64,000 nucleotides of DNA. Source: an uncultured Muribaculum sp. Lineage in GTDB: Bacteria > Bacteroidota > Bacteroidia > Bacteroidales > Muribaculaceae. Positions 44,180 through 52,181 of this stretch are shown here, one piece after another (position 1 is the stretch's first letter; every line of letters starts with the position of its first letter). A model generated the notes under the pieces. It worked only from the letters and a program-made list of their open reading frames with translations. It was not told the DNA's origin and did not search any database. The translations under genes were made by a program, and so were the position numbers. The DNA is taken from assembly GCA_910578785.1 (NCBI GenBank), contig CAJTSJ010000010.1:18398-82397 (forward strand). The letters run 5' to 3'.

Positions 44180-45466
44180 TTATTCATCGCGCAAAGCGTC
44201 GACCGGATTGACCCTGCTGATGCGGCGGGCAGGTATGTAGATGCCGACAAGCACGGTGACGAGTATGAGCAGATAGACTATCAGCGACACTACGGCGAAG
44301 TGTTCGCCGAACGATGCAATCCATGGCACATCGGGACGCATGGCCACATTCATGTTGCCCGTGCCGCGGGCAAGCCCTACAGCTCCGGCTATGAAATAGT
44401 AGACAGTGAATCCGATGGCACAGGCCACGGTGGTCAGCACGGCACCCTCTCCCAAAAACATGGCTCGTATGTAGCGCGGCGTGGCTCCGAACGAGAGCAT
44501 AACTCCGGCATCCTCTGTACGCTTACGCGTCTGGAGCAGGAATGTGCCGACGATGCCGAGGCAGAGGTTGACAAGGAAGAACAGGGCCAGCACCACGCGC
44601 AGGCGCATCGAATTGGTGTAGCCGCTTTTATACAGATAGTTTTCGCTGAACTCCGTCATAGGCGCCACCTTATAGCAGAAAATGTTGCCGCCTCTGAACT
44701 CCGAGGTCATCATGTCGCGGTATTTGTTGACGAACGAGCGTGCTGACACACCCTCTTTCAGACGAATCATCATGGACGGCGAGCTGTCGTATTCCCTCCA
44801 GGGGTTTGGGCGGTAGAACACGAGAGCATCGCTTTCATTGCTGCGCGGACGGATGTCGGTCACGACTCCGACCACCTTGTTGGCCTCTTCTTCGTTAAAG
44901 TCCGGCATGTCTTCACCGATATAATGCCCTACCGGGTCCATGTCGCCGAAAAGCCTGCGCGCACCGGACTCTGAAATTACTATTTCGCCCTGAACATAGG
45001 GCCGCGAGGTCAGTTCCTCGGTCGACGGCGAGTTACCCAGCGACTTCATTCCGAGCGCGGCAAACATGTCCCACCCGCTATTAAAGGTGTAGGCGAAAAA
45101 ACTGTAATAGTTAACCGTATCGGCCGAAATAGTATTGACTGAATAGCTGGTGCTCTCAAACAGGTTGGAGGAGACACGGACGGCCTTCTCTACCTCCGGA
45201 AGCGACTCCAGATTGGAGGCAAACCGCCTCAGCGCCCTATCCCGTGCATCGTCGTTTTCGTCCTCAGGATTCACCCCTTCGTGTCCGAATTCGATTTTCA
45301 CAATGCGCTCCATATCGTAGCCCAACGGCATGTTGCGGACATAAGTGTTGACTATCACTGTGTCAAGCGAAATCCAGGCCACCAATGTTATTATGACCAG
45401 CTCGACAAGCAGCGCCGCGTTGCGGCGGCGTCGGCTCCAAAGATTTTTTATAATGAGTTTAAACAT
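44180..45466 (-). CDS. FtsX/MacB-like ABC permease, type B (first pair)
   Basis: 428 residues. N-terminal helix in NAALLVELVIITLVAWISLD; periplasmic domain; C-terminal FtsX helices with GVMLSFGATPRYIRAMFLGE. Ends PVDALRDE, the type B C-terminal motif. A 52-bp gap separates it from the downstream ATPase gene. Confidence 0.88.
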   Translation of the reverse strand: MFKLIIKNLWSRRRRNAALLVELVIITLVAWISLDTVIVNTYVRNMPLGYDMERIVKIEFGHEGVNPEDENDDARDRALRRFASNLESLPEVEKAVRVSSNLFESTSYSVNTISADTVNYYSFFAYTFNSGWDMFAALGMKSLGNSPSTEELTSRPYVQGEIVISESGARRLFGDMDPVGHYIGEDMPDFNEEEANKVVGVVTDIRPRSNESDALVFYRPNPWREYDSSPSMMIRLKEGVSARSFVNKYRDMMTSEFRGGNIFCYKVAPMTEFSENYLYKSGYTNSMRLRVVLALFFLVNLCLGIVGTFLLQTRKRTEDAGVMLSFGATPRYIRAMFLGEGAVLTTVACAIGFTVYYFIAGAVGLARGTGNMNVAMRPDVPWIASFGEHFAVVSLIVYLLILVTVLVGIYIPARRISRVNPVDALRDE

Positions 45467-45484
45467 GACTGTTGTCCTGAGGGA

Positions 45485-46795
45485 TTAACGTTTTTCATAA
45501 AGTGAACTTACTATGGGCTTGCGCATATAAAGCCATGCCGGGACTACGGCCGAAAGCAGATTGACTATCAGACACATGGCAAGCATAGCGCCGAACAATG
45601 CGGGAGCAAACAGCATGTCGGGATTGACGGCAACGTCGGCCCATTCGGGAACCTGCGACGGACTGGAATCGAATATGGAGAATATCCAGCGGCGGCATGA
45701 GGTCACGAGAATCCAGGCACCGGCCATACCGAGCACTGCACCGACAAGCGTCAGAAGCAGGTTCTCAAACATCACCTGACCAAGGAGCGACGAACGAGTT
45801 GCGCCATAGGTCTTGCGGATACCGAGCTCAGACAGACGGGAGTCCATGCGTCCTCCGATGAGTCCGCTCAGGTTGATGGCCGGAACTATCAGGAGCACAA
45901 GCACTATCCCTACATACAGCCATACCAGCACGTTCACATTACCGTCAGGATTTAGCACATAGCGCCAATGGGGCATCGGCTGTCCTTCAATCTGCAGTTT
46001 CCACCGGTCGCCGTCGGGATCGACCATCACGTCTGAATTGTTGATTTTATGCAGAAGAGTCTTCATTTCCTCGTCAAGAGCCTTGGCCTGCGCCGCATCG
46101 CGCGTAGTGATGACCACCGAATTCGGACCGGTAAAATCGCCATACCCGGGGCCGTTCGGCCCATAATACAGCTTGCCCATCGGACGGTACATCTGCGCAT
46201 AACTGCGGCGTGTCAGAATGCTCGCCCCCCGGACCACTCCGACCACACGGTTGTCATAGCGGTCGACGGTGACGGTCTGTCCTATAGCCTGTTCAGCTCC
46301 ACCGAACATGCGTTCGGCCAAGCGATCTGTGATTATGGCCGCGCGAGGGGCTTCGGCATTGGCCTCTTCAGCGGTGAACATGCGGCCGGCAACCAACTCG
46401 AAGTCGTAAATTTTGAAAAAATCGCCGCGCACAAACTTTACGTGAACCTCGAAGTCGGGAGTTCCGTCGGGCGACTTTGCAAAACTACGGTAGGAATCGT
46501 TGACGAGGGCTATATGCTCAATGTTCTCGAACTTGGAGAACCATTCGTCATATGGGAATTGGGACACTTGTCCGCCCATCGCGATTTCTCCGTTCCGAAG
46601 CCAGATATTGGCTATATATGACGTATTGTCCCTGTTGTTTTCGGGATAGACCGGGGCTATGCGCACATACAGCACCATTGCCATGGTCATGGTGAACATC
46701 ATGGCAAGCATCACTCCGGCCACATACAGAACGGTGTACGTGACATTGGTCCGGGCCTGATGCCATGCCTGCTTGACATACTGTGATAAGATCAT
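45485..46795 (-). CDS. FtsX/MacB-like ABC permease, type A (first pair)
   Basis: 436 residues. Begins MILSQYVKQAWHQARTNV, with helix TVLYVAGVMLAMMFTMTMAM. FtsX motif LSELGIRKTYGATRSSLLGQ in the C-terminal part. It directly follows the adaptor gene by 13 bp. Forms the first A-B pair with the downstream type B gene. Confidence 0.88.
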   Translation of the reverse strand: MILSQYVKQAWHQARTNVTYTVLYVAGVMLAMMFTMTMAMVLYVRIAPVYPENNRDNTSYIANIWLRNGEIAMGGQVSQFPYDEWFSKFENIEHIALVNDSYRSFAKSPDGTPDFEVHVKFVRGDFFKIYDFELVAGRMFTAEEANAEAPRAAIITDRLAERMFGGAEQAIGQTVTVDRYDNRVVGVVRGASILTRRSYAQMYRPMGKLYYGPNGPGYGDFTGPNSVVITTRDAAQAKALDEEMKTLLHKINNSDVMVDPDGDRWKLQIEGQPMPHWRYVLNPDGNVNVLVWLYVGIVLVLLIVPAINLSGLIGGRMDSRLSELGIRKTYGATRSSLLGQVMFENLLLTLVGAVLGMAGAWILVTSCRRWIFSIFDSSPSQVPEWADVAVNPDMLFAPALFGAMLAMCLIVNLLSAVVPAWLYMRKPIVSSLYEKR

Positions 46796-46808
46796 ATTGT
46801 GTATCGGT

Positions 46809-48056
46809 TTATTTGAGTTTCAAGGTATTGCGTTCGCGGTACTGCTTCATGTCGCTGACCACCACACGGTCGCCGGGTTCAAGCCCGGAGCGCACCTCAA
46901 CGTAGTCGAAGTTGCTGTCGCCCAGACGAATGTGGCGACGCACCAGTTCGTTGTCGGAGGTCAGCACAAACAGCTCATAGTCGCCGGGGCCGGTATAATA
47001 CGTGCCGTTGGCCAGGCGCACGACATCCTCGATTACGTCGTGCATCACATAGACGTCAGTCTTAAGACCCGAGCGCAGACGGCGGTGATGGTCGTCGTCA
47101 AGGGTCACGGTGAATGAAATGACGCCGTTCTTGGACAGAGGAGTGACGTTGGACACCACTCCGGCCAGACGCTCCTTGCCGATGCGCACAACGGCTCGTC
47201 CGCCCACCGACATGCGGTCGCCGTAGGCGTCGGCTATTTCGCCTTCGACCTTGTAGTGGCTAAGGTCGGATATGGTGGCTATCTGCTCGCCGGCACCGAT
47301 CTTCTGGCCGATCTGGTCATTGATATATGTCAGCGTGGCCTTGCGAGGCGACAGAATTTTCGCGTCCTGGAGCGTGCGGCGCTTCTCGCCGAGATTTTTG
47401 TCGAACACGCTTATCTCAAGCTCCTTAACCTTCATCGACGCATCGCGCACCTCGCGCTCGTTGCGGAGCTGCTGGCGGAGCTGTTCGAGCTCGAGCTTGC
47501 CGGTGCGGTAGGCCAGTTCGGCCTGGCGGACGCGGTCGCCGGTTCCCGAACCAAGGCTGTCGAGATAACGCTCATTGGCCACCTCGACCTCCAGACGGTT
47601 GACCGACATGGCCTTGACCTCGATACGCATGGCAAGGTCACTAAGGAAAGTCTCATTGTTTATACGCTGCTGGTCCAGTTCGTAATGCTTCATGCGCATC
47701 TGGTCCTCCAGACCCGAAAGCTCCGTCTCGGCGCTCTGGAGGTCGAGCAGCAGGAGCGGCGTGCCCACGTCGACGCTGTCGCCCGCCTTGCAGTAGACCT
47801 CCACTATGCGGGTACTGATGGGCGAGTTGATAATCTCTTCAAATGCCGGCACCACCTTGCCCGAGGCATTGACACTGGCTTCGATCACACCGCGGTCAAC
47901 GGTGGCTATGACCACATCATCGCGCTTGACACTGCCGCGAAGCAACGAGGTGACCATGACCAGCGCCACGACTACGGCGACCACGACGCAACCGGCGATG
48001 ATAATCTTTTTCCGTTGCTCCTTCCGTCTTTCTTCCTTTGGAATTTCTCTATCCAT
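46809..48056 (-). CDS. MacA/HlyD-like periplasmic adaptor
   Basis: 415 residues from the ATG at 48056. A start at 48137 in the same frame would place the sigma-54 promoter inside the coding sequence, so the shorter start is preferred. After a short basic N-terminus comes a single membrane helix (IIIAGCVVVAVVVALVMVT), then a lipoyl/beta-barrel segment (GVIEASVNASGKVVPAFEEI), a long coiled coil (residues ~100-200), and the membrane-proximal barrel (LRSGLKTDVYVMHDVIEDVV). It links the inner-membrane permease/ATPase to TolC. First gene of the operon and directly behind the sigma-54 promoter. Confidence 0.93.
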   Translation of the reverse strand: MDREIPKEERRKEQRKKIIIAGCVVVAVVVALVMVTSLLRGSVKRDDVVIATVDRGVIEASVNASGKVVPAFEEIINSPISTRIVEVYCKAGDSVDVGTPLLLLDLQSAETELSGLEDQMRMKHYELDQQRINNETFLSDLAMRIEVKAMSVNRLEVEVANERYLDSLGSGTGDRVRQAELAYRTGKLELEQLRQQLRNEREVRDASMKVKELEISVFDKNLGEKRRTLQDAKILSPRKATLTYINDQIGQKIGAGEQIATISDLSHYKVEGEIADAYGDRMSVGGRAVVRIGKERLAGVVSNVTPLSKNGVISFTVTLDDDHHRRLRSGLKTDVYVMHDVIEDVVRLANGTYYTGPGDYELFVLTSDNELVRRHIRLGDSNFDYVEVRSGLEPGDRVVVSDMKQYRERNTLKLK

Positions 48057-48101
48057 ATATTTGCACTTTTTTGTATTTTTTCGATTTACACCTAAAAATA
48101 C

Positions 48102-48117
48102 TGCAAATTCCGTGCCA
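48102..48117 (-). promoter_or_regulatory. Sigma-54 (-24/-12) promoter of the transporter operon
   Basis: Minus strand reads TGGCAC-GGAAT-TTGCA, an exact match to the sigma-54 consensus TGGCAC-N5-TTGCW with the GG and GC dinucleotides correctly spaced. The transcription start is expected about 12 nt downstream of the GC (around 48092), giving a ~36-nt leader to the adaptor ATG. Confidence 0.9.
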
Positions 48118-48163
48118 AAAATGCAAACAATTGTCAATCAACGATTTAACACTTTTTAATAGT

Positions 48164-48229
48164 GTCCGATTTCGGACGATGTGTCCGCTTTTGCGGACAA
48201 AAGCGGACACCTTCGGACAAAACTGTCCG
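48164..48229 (-). promoter_or_regulatory. Activator-binding site array upstream of the sigma-54 promoter
   Basis: Seven GTCCG/CGGAC half-sites begin at 48164, 48173, 48183, 48194, 48204, 48214 and 48225, with steps of 9, 10, 11, 10, 10 and 11 bp, i.e. on one helix face. Perfect inverted repeats include GTCCG-N4-CGGAC at 48164-48177 and TGTCCGC-N4-GCGGACA at 48182-48199, extended to 12-bp arms over 48181-48210. The array starts ~50 bp upstream of the -24 element, the normal location for an enhancer-binding protein site. Confidence 0.8.
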
Positions 48230-48230
48230 G

Positions 48231-48641
48231 TCATTCGACCACGGTGAACGCACCGCGGAAAAGCATTATAGCGAAAAGCAGATTGGCGCAAAGAAATATC
48301 GTGTCAAGCCCCGATGAGTTTTCTGTACTGAGGTAGTCGAAGTTGTCGTTGAGCGTCACCACCACAAGCGACACCACCAATACCGCCGTCCAGGGGAGTA
48401 TACGTCCTACGACCGTAGTGCGCGAGACCTGCGTGGCGAATACCGAAGCGAAACCGTCGGACTTGATACGGAACCGTCCTGCAAACAACATGACCAGAAA
48501 CAATAAGGTCATGCCGTAGACCAAGACGAAATAGTATCGGCTCACCTCCTGCGGTATAACCTGTGCCACCGACTGTGTAAGACTTAGAATAAACAATCCC
48601 ATAAGGCACCATATCCATGTTATAATCTTGTGTGTCAGCAT
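48231..48641 (-). CDS. Small four-helix membrane protein, unknown
   Basis: 136 residues, four predicted membrane segments (IITWIWCLMGLFILSL, YYFVLVYGMTLLFLVMLFAG, ILPWTAVLVVSLVVVTLND and IFLCANLLFAIMLFRGAF). I recognise no family. Its stop is at the upstream edge of the activator site array, so it is transcribed toward the transporter operon but before the sigma-54 promoter. A second frame starting at 48741 also overlaps it and could alter the true 5' end. Confidence 0.65.
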   Translation of the reverse strand: MLTHKIITWIWCLMGLFILSLTQSVAQVIPQEVSRYYFVLVYGMTLLFLVMLFAGRFRIKSDGFASVFATQVSRTTVVGRILPWTAVLVVSLVVVTLNDNFDYLSTENSSGLDTIFLCANLLFAIMLFRGAFTVVE

Positions 48642-48802
48642 AGTCCATCCTTTTTGTATACGCGGACACTACCATCGTGTCCTTGACATTTATACACGTG
48701 GCGACACATTTAAGTTCGTCCGGAAGAGCCTCATGCACCATGTTTAAACTTTAATAATTAATTTTATATAACCGAATGATGGCACCTCCGGGGCCGGAGG
48801 AC

Positions 48803-48909
48803 AAAAAATAGCAAGAGCCGTGTCTCACGACGCAGCTCTCTTAACATGTTGTAAAGTGTATACAGGGATGTGATTATGCTTATTAAGCAAAAAAGTTACT
48901 TTCTTTTGC
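48803..48909 (-). ncRNA. Possible small RNA or attenuator leader
   Basis: A consensus minus-strand promoter (48914-48944) and a terminator (48814-48839, T run to 48803) define a ~105-nt transcript with no convincing coding content. It could be a free small RNA or an attenuator controlling the downstream membrane protein. Which one cannot be decided from sequence. Confidence 0.4.
48814..48839 (-). terminator. Terminator of the small RNA candidate
   Basis: On the minus strand AGAGC-TGCGTC-GTGA-GACACG-GCTCT folds into an about 10-bp stem with one mismatch and a 4-nt loop, followed by TTGCTATTTTTTG. A typical intrinsic terminator on the minus strand; no T run on the plus strand. Confidence 0.75.
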
Positions 48910-48913
48910 ATGG

Positions 48914-48944
48914 CAAATATATAACATATTTTTTATAATTGCAA
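48914..48944 (-). promoter_or_regulatory. Promoter of the small RNA candidate
   Basis: On the minus strand: TTG at 48942-48944 (-33) and TATATTTG at 48914-48921 (-7, exact TAnnTTTG), 20 bp apart. The start would be about 48909. Confidence 0.6.
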
Positions 48945-49080
48945 CATTTCATCCGGCATAATTTAATAATCCATGAATTTTTATGCATAAGCAGATGCAT
49001 GTAATCAATTTTTAGAGCTATTATGAAACTTTTAATCTTTAATTTGTTATATCAAAGTACTAACTTAGTTAAAATTGTAT

Positions 49081-49626
49081 ATGAAAAAGATTTTTCTTTC
49101 AGCGGCGATTTTTTCCGCTTTGGTAATGACGTCATGCGGAGAATCGCAAAAAACAGCCGACGCGGCAGATGACTTGTCGGCAAAGATTGAGAACTGCACC
49201 AATCCCGACAGCCTGAAAATTTATGTAAAGCAGGCTCAGGACTATGCACAGAAACTGATTTCGGAGGGCAAGACCACTGAAGCTCAAGAATATCTCGACA
49301 AAATAGCCCCCGCCATTGAGAAAAAAGACCCCTCGGTCAAAGAGGCTTTCGGCAATCTGATGACGGCCGCCGGCTCCGCCATCAAGGACAAGACTGAAGA
49401 TGTCACGGATGCCGTCGACAGCACAGCAAACGTAGTGGCCGACAAGGCCGCAGAGGTATTTGACGAATCAAAAGATGCAGTGGTCGACAAGGCTAAGGAC
49501 GTTAAGGACGCCGTAGTGGACAAAGCCAAGGACGTAAAGGACTCCGGAGCAAAGGCCGTGGACGACGCCAAATCGAAGACAGCCGACCTGCTCCAGAAGG
49601 GAGCCGACAAAATCAACGATAAATAA
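49081..49626 (+). CDS. Lipoprotein with LEA-like amphipathic repeats
   Basis: 181 residues from the ATG at 49081. Lipobox VMTSC (Cys19). After ~90 helical residues there is an 11-residue repeat region: DAVDSTANVVADKAAEVFDE, then DAVVDKAKDVK repeated twice exactly and a diverged copy SGAKAVDDAKSKTADLLQKG. This DxVxDKAxDVK type is like LEA group 3 and apolipoprotein amphipathic helices, seen in stress-linked or membrane-lying proteins. Function is not known. It is followed by a bidirectional terminator at 49648-49682. Confidence 0.72.
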   Translation: MKKIFLSAAIFSALVMTSCGESQKTADAADDLSAKIENCTNPDSLKIYVKQAQDYAQKLISEGKTTEAQEYLDKIAPAIEKKDPSVKEAFGNLMTAAGSAIKDKTEDVTDAVDSTANVVADKAAEVFDESKDAVVDKAKDVKDAVVDKAKDVKDSGAKAVDDAKSKTADLLQKGADKINDK

Positions 49627-49647
49627 ACGGTTAAATAATTAAAGAAG

Positions 49648-49682
49648 ACAGTGGCCCGTCTGGATTGCAGGCGGGCCACTGT
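49648..49682. terminator. Bidirectional terminator between converging genes
   Basis: ACAGTGGCCCG (49648-49658) pairs with CGGGCCACTGT (49672-49682): a perfect 11-bp GC-rich stem, 13 nt apart. It lies between the LEA-like lipoprotein and the Na/Pi cotransporter. Confidence 0.8.
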
Positions 49683-49709
49683 AAGTTATTAGGGTTTGTC
49701 TGACGATTC

Positions 49710-51527
49710 CTATGCCGCATGCTTGCGGAAGTGGTCGCGCACGGTGTCGACCACGTTTATCACATAGTCGCCCATCTTCTCTATGGTGTTGATAAGATCC
49801 ATATAGTAGATGCCGGCCTGATACTCATACTTGTGGTTGTTGATGTTGTCGACGTTGTTGGAGCGGAGATTGTTGCGGAGGTTGTTGATTTCACGCTCCT
49901 TGTTGTACGAGCGTATGATGTCGGCCTCGCGCACCTTCTCGATGTCGCTCAGGAGCACGAGCATGTCAGACATGGCCTCCTTGATATAAGCGAACATGTT
50001 GTCGATGTTGCCCTCTATCATCTCGTTGAACTGAACTCCGGCTTCCTGCTTGCGTGTCAGAATCTTGGCGCATCCGAAGCAACAGTCGGCAATGCTTTCT
50101 ATCTCGCTAACGATGTTGAGCATGGCGGCTACCTTCATCTTACCTTCGTTTGACAGGCGGCCTTCGGCACATCGGTTCAAGTAGTTGGCTATCTCTATCT
50201 CCATACGGTCGGATATCTCCTCATACTTGTCGATGCGCGAGAACAGCTTGGAATATTCCTCGCTCTTCTCCTTCATATGGAGCAGGTCTTCCGACATATT
50301 GATCATGCGCTGTACGCGTTGCGCATATACATACAATTCCTTTTCGGCCTGTGCTATGTTCAGTTCCGATGCACTCAACAGACCGCCGGAAATGAACTTG
50401 AGCTGGAATTCGTCGTCCTCCTTGTGCTTCTTCGGCACCAGACGCTCCACAATCTTCACATACAAACCTGTCAGCCATATCATGATAAACACATTGATAA
50501 GGTTGAACACAGTGTGGAACATAGAGAGTCCGAACGACACGCTGAACTGAAGGGCCCCCACCTTGGCCAGAACCGAATGGCCTGCCGGAAGCGTACCGGC
50601 AAAGTAGCTGTCGTAAAGTTCGGGCTGGGTCTGCTCCAGATTCTTCACATATGAATACAATCCCTCCGGATTGCCCTGTCCGAGCCACTCGGTGATGTCA
50701 ACGTTGAGCCGGATGAACGGATAGAACACGGCCAGTGTCCATATAAGTCCGAAGAAGTTGAACAGGAGGTGCCCCATGGCGGTTCGCTTGGCGGCCACGT
50801 TACCGCTCATCGACGCCAGCAACGGCGTAATGGTGGTACCGATGTTGCTGCCGAGCACCACGGCGCATGCCAGGTCAAACGTAATCCATCCCTTGGTACA
50901 CATAATCAGCACGATGGCAAACGTGGCGGCCGACGACTGGATGATGGCAGTCAGCACAAGTCCGACAAACGCAAACAACAGCACCGACATATAGCCCATC
51001 GTCGCATAGCGTTCGAGGAAGGCGAACATCTCGGGATTGCTCTGAAGGTCGGGCACATAGTCGCTAATCATGTCGAGTCCCATGAACAGGAACGCAAAGC
51101 CTATCAGAAACTCGCCTATCGACTTCTTGCGTCCGGAGCCGAAAAGCAACGGCACCGCGCACGCTATTATAGGCAGAATGAACACGGAAGTGTCCATCTT
51201 GAATCCGAACAGGGCTATGATCCATGCTGTAAACGTAGTGCCGACATTGGCACCGAATATCACGGCCATTGACTGAGCCAGCGTCATAAGTCCCGCATTA
51301 ACGAAACTTACCACCATCACTGTGGACGCAGAAGAGCTTTGTATAAGGGCAGTTATCACGATACCGGTAAGGAGTCCGGTGAAACGGTTGCGGGTCATGG
51401 CTCCGAGGATATTGCGGAGACGGTCGCCCGCGGCTTTTTGCAGTCCCTCGCTCATCACCTTCATTCCATAAAGAAACAAGCCGACGGAACCCAGCAACGC
51501 CAAAAAATCAAAAAATGAATAGTTCAT
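49710..51527 (-). CDS. Na/Pi cotransporter (NptA/PhoU fusion)
   Basis: 605 residues. The N-terminal ~380 residues contain the NaPi_cotrans membrane repeats: LLTGIVITALIQSSSASTVM, GANVGTTFTAWIIALFG and FVGLVLTAIIQSSAATFAIV, with the QSSSA motifs of type II transporters. The C-terminal ~200 residues are helical and PhoU-like (SDLLHMKEKSEEYSKLFSRI, EKMGDYVINVVDTV). By family it moves Na+ with phosphate; the PhoU part likely regulates it. A -7 box TATCTTTG lies at 51565-51572 upstream. Confidence 0.9.
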   Translation of the reverse strand: MNYSFFDFLALLGSVGLFLYGMKVMSEGLQKAAGDRLRNILGAMTRNRFTGLLTGIVITALIQSSSASTVMVVSFVNAGLMTLAQSMAVIFGANVGTTFTAWIIALFGFKMDTSVFILPIIACAVPLLFGSGRKKSIGEFLIGFAFLFMGLDMISDYVPDLQSNPEMFAFLERYATMGYMSVLLFAFVGLVLTAIIQSSAATFAIVLIMCTKGWITFDLACAVVLGSNIGTTITPLLASMSGNVAAKRTAMGHLLFNFFGLIWTLAVFYPFIRLNVDITEWLGQGNPEGLYSYVKNLEQTQPELYDSYFAGTLPAGHSVLAKVGALQFSVSFGLSMFHTVFNLINVFIMIWLTGLYVKIVERLVPKKHKEDDEFQLKFISGGLLSASELNIAQAEKELYVYAQRVQRMINMSEDLLHMKEKSEEYSKLFSRIDKYEEISDRMEIEIANYLNRCAEGRLSNEGKMKVAAMLNIVSEIESIADCCFGCAKILTRKQEAGVQFNEMIEGNIDNMFAYIKEAMSDMLVLLSDIEKVREADIIRSYNKEREINNLRNNLRSNNVDNINNHKYEYQAGIYYMDLINTIEKMGDYVINVVDTVRDHFRKHAA

Positions 51528-51564
51528 TACCCGGGGTAAATTGCTATGGTGAAAAATCTATTCG

Positions 51565-51572
51565 CAAAGATA
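51565..51572 (-). promoter_or_regulatory. -7 element of the Na/Pi cotransporter gene
   Basis: TATCTTTG on the minus strand, 38 bp before the ATG at 51527. No clear -33 TTG at the standard distance. Confidence 0.4.
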
Positions 51573-51783
51573 AGACAAATCTTCCGCATTACTAAAAGAC
51601 AGATTAAATTTTTATAACAAAAATTTAACCCTCACCCGAAATTATACCATGACACCGCAAAGACTCGACCAAAGTACGGCTACGTCCACAACAGCGTGAT
51701 AATCGAAGCCGGAAATTGTCGCTTCGCGTCAATCCCCGGCTATCTTATTTATTGTCTCTTTAGGTCAGAGCCTTACAAATATC

Positions 51784-52179
51784 TTATCTGACGTATATCT
51801 CATAGTCACCGTCGAAATACAGCGTGAAACGGTTCTTTGATGTCATCTTAAGTATTGCATCGGATTCTCCATCTGCTCCGGTAAGCCAAATAATCTTATA
51901 GGAATCTTTACCTGCCGGTTCACAACGGAAGGTCATCTTCGAGACGTGCGACTCATATCCTTCCTGCCAATAGCCGGTACCGTCGGCATAAAACACCATG
52001 ATGTTGTAGCCTTCATCCACTTCGTCAGTTTCCTCGTGGTAATAATACCATGTACCGACCAAGTCGCCGGACGAACCCGCCACATCATTGTCGTCATCAT
52101 CGTCGTCGGAGCATGCGCCGAGACTAACGGCCACAAACAAAACGGCCATAAACATCCAGAACTTTCTAAACTGTTTCAT
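51784..52179 (-). CDS. Small surface-type lipoprotein, copy 3
   Basis: 131 residues from the ATG at 52179 (a start at 52185 is two codons longer). Lipobox SLGAC followed by SDDDDDDND, an acidic run like the surface-export signal of Bacteroidetes lipoproteins. The remainder is a small beta-rich, lipocalin-like fold (LVGTWYYYHEETDEVDEG, RFTLYFDGDYEIYV). It is the last of three related tandem lipoproteins. Role unknown. Confidence 0.72.
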   Translation of the reverse strand: MKQFRKFWMFMAVLFVAVSLGACSDDDDDDNDVAGSSGDLVGTWYYYHEETDEVDEGYNIMVFYADGTGYWQEGYESHVSKMTFRCEPAGKDSYKIIWLTGADGESDAILKMTSKNRFTLYFDGDYEIYVR

Positions 52180-52181
52180 AA

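Larger units (their letters stand above)
48742..49080. other. A/T-rich intergenic region with minus-strand RNA candidate
   Basis: 339 bp upstream of the membrane protein and the LEA-like lipoprotein. It contains the promoter at 48914-48944 and the terminator at 48814-48839 on the minus strand, listed separately. A second hairpin CCTCC-N6-GGAGG (48785-48800) follows them. The plus-strand promoter of the lipoprotein is not obvious. Confidence 0.6.

Noticed and set aside
48160..48230. Repeated GTCCG/CGGAC palindromes as possible CRISPR or transposon ends
   Set aside because: Units are too short and regularly spaced at ~10 bp without spacers; an activator site array fits better.
48825..48911. 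28-codon minus-strand frame inside the small-RNA candidate, ending in the terminator loop
   Set aside because: Its ATG overlaps the predicted transcription start and it has no signature of a leader peptide, so I do not annotate it as a gene.
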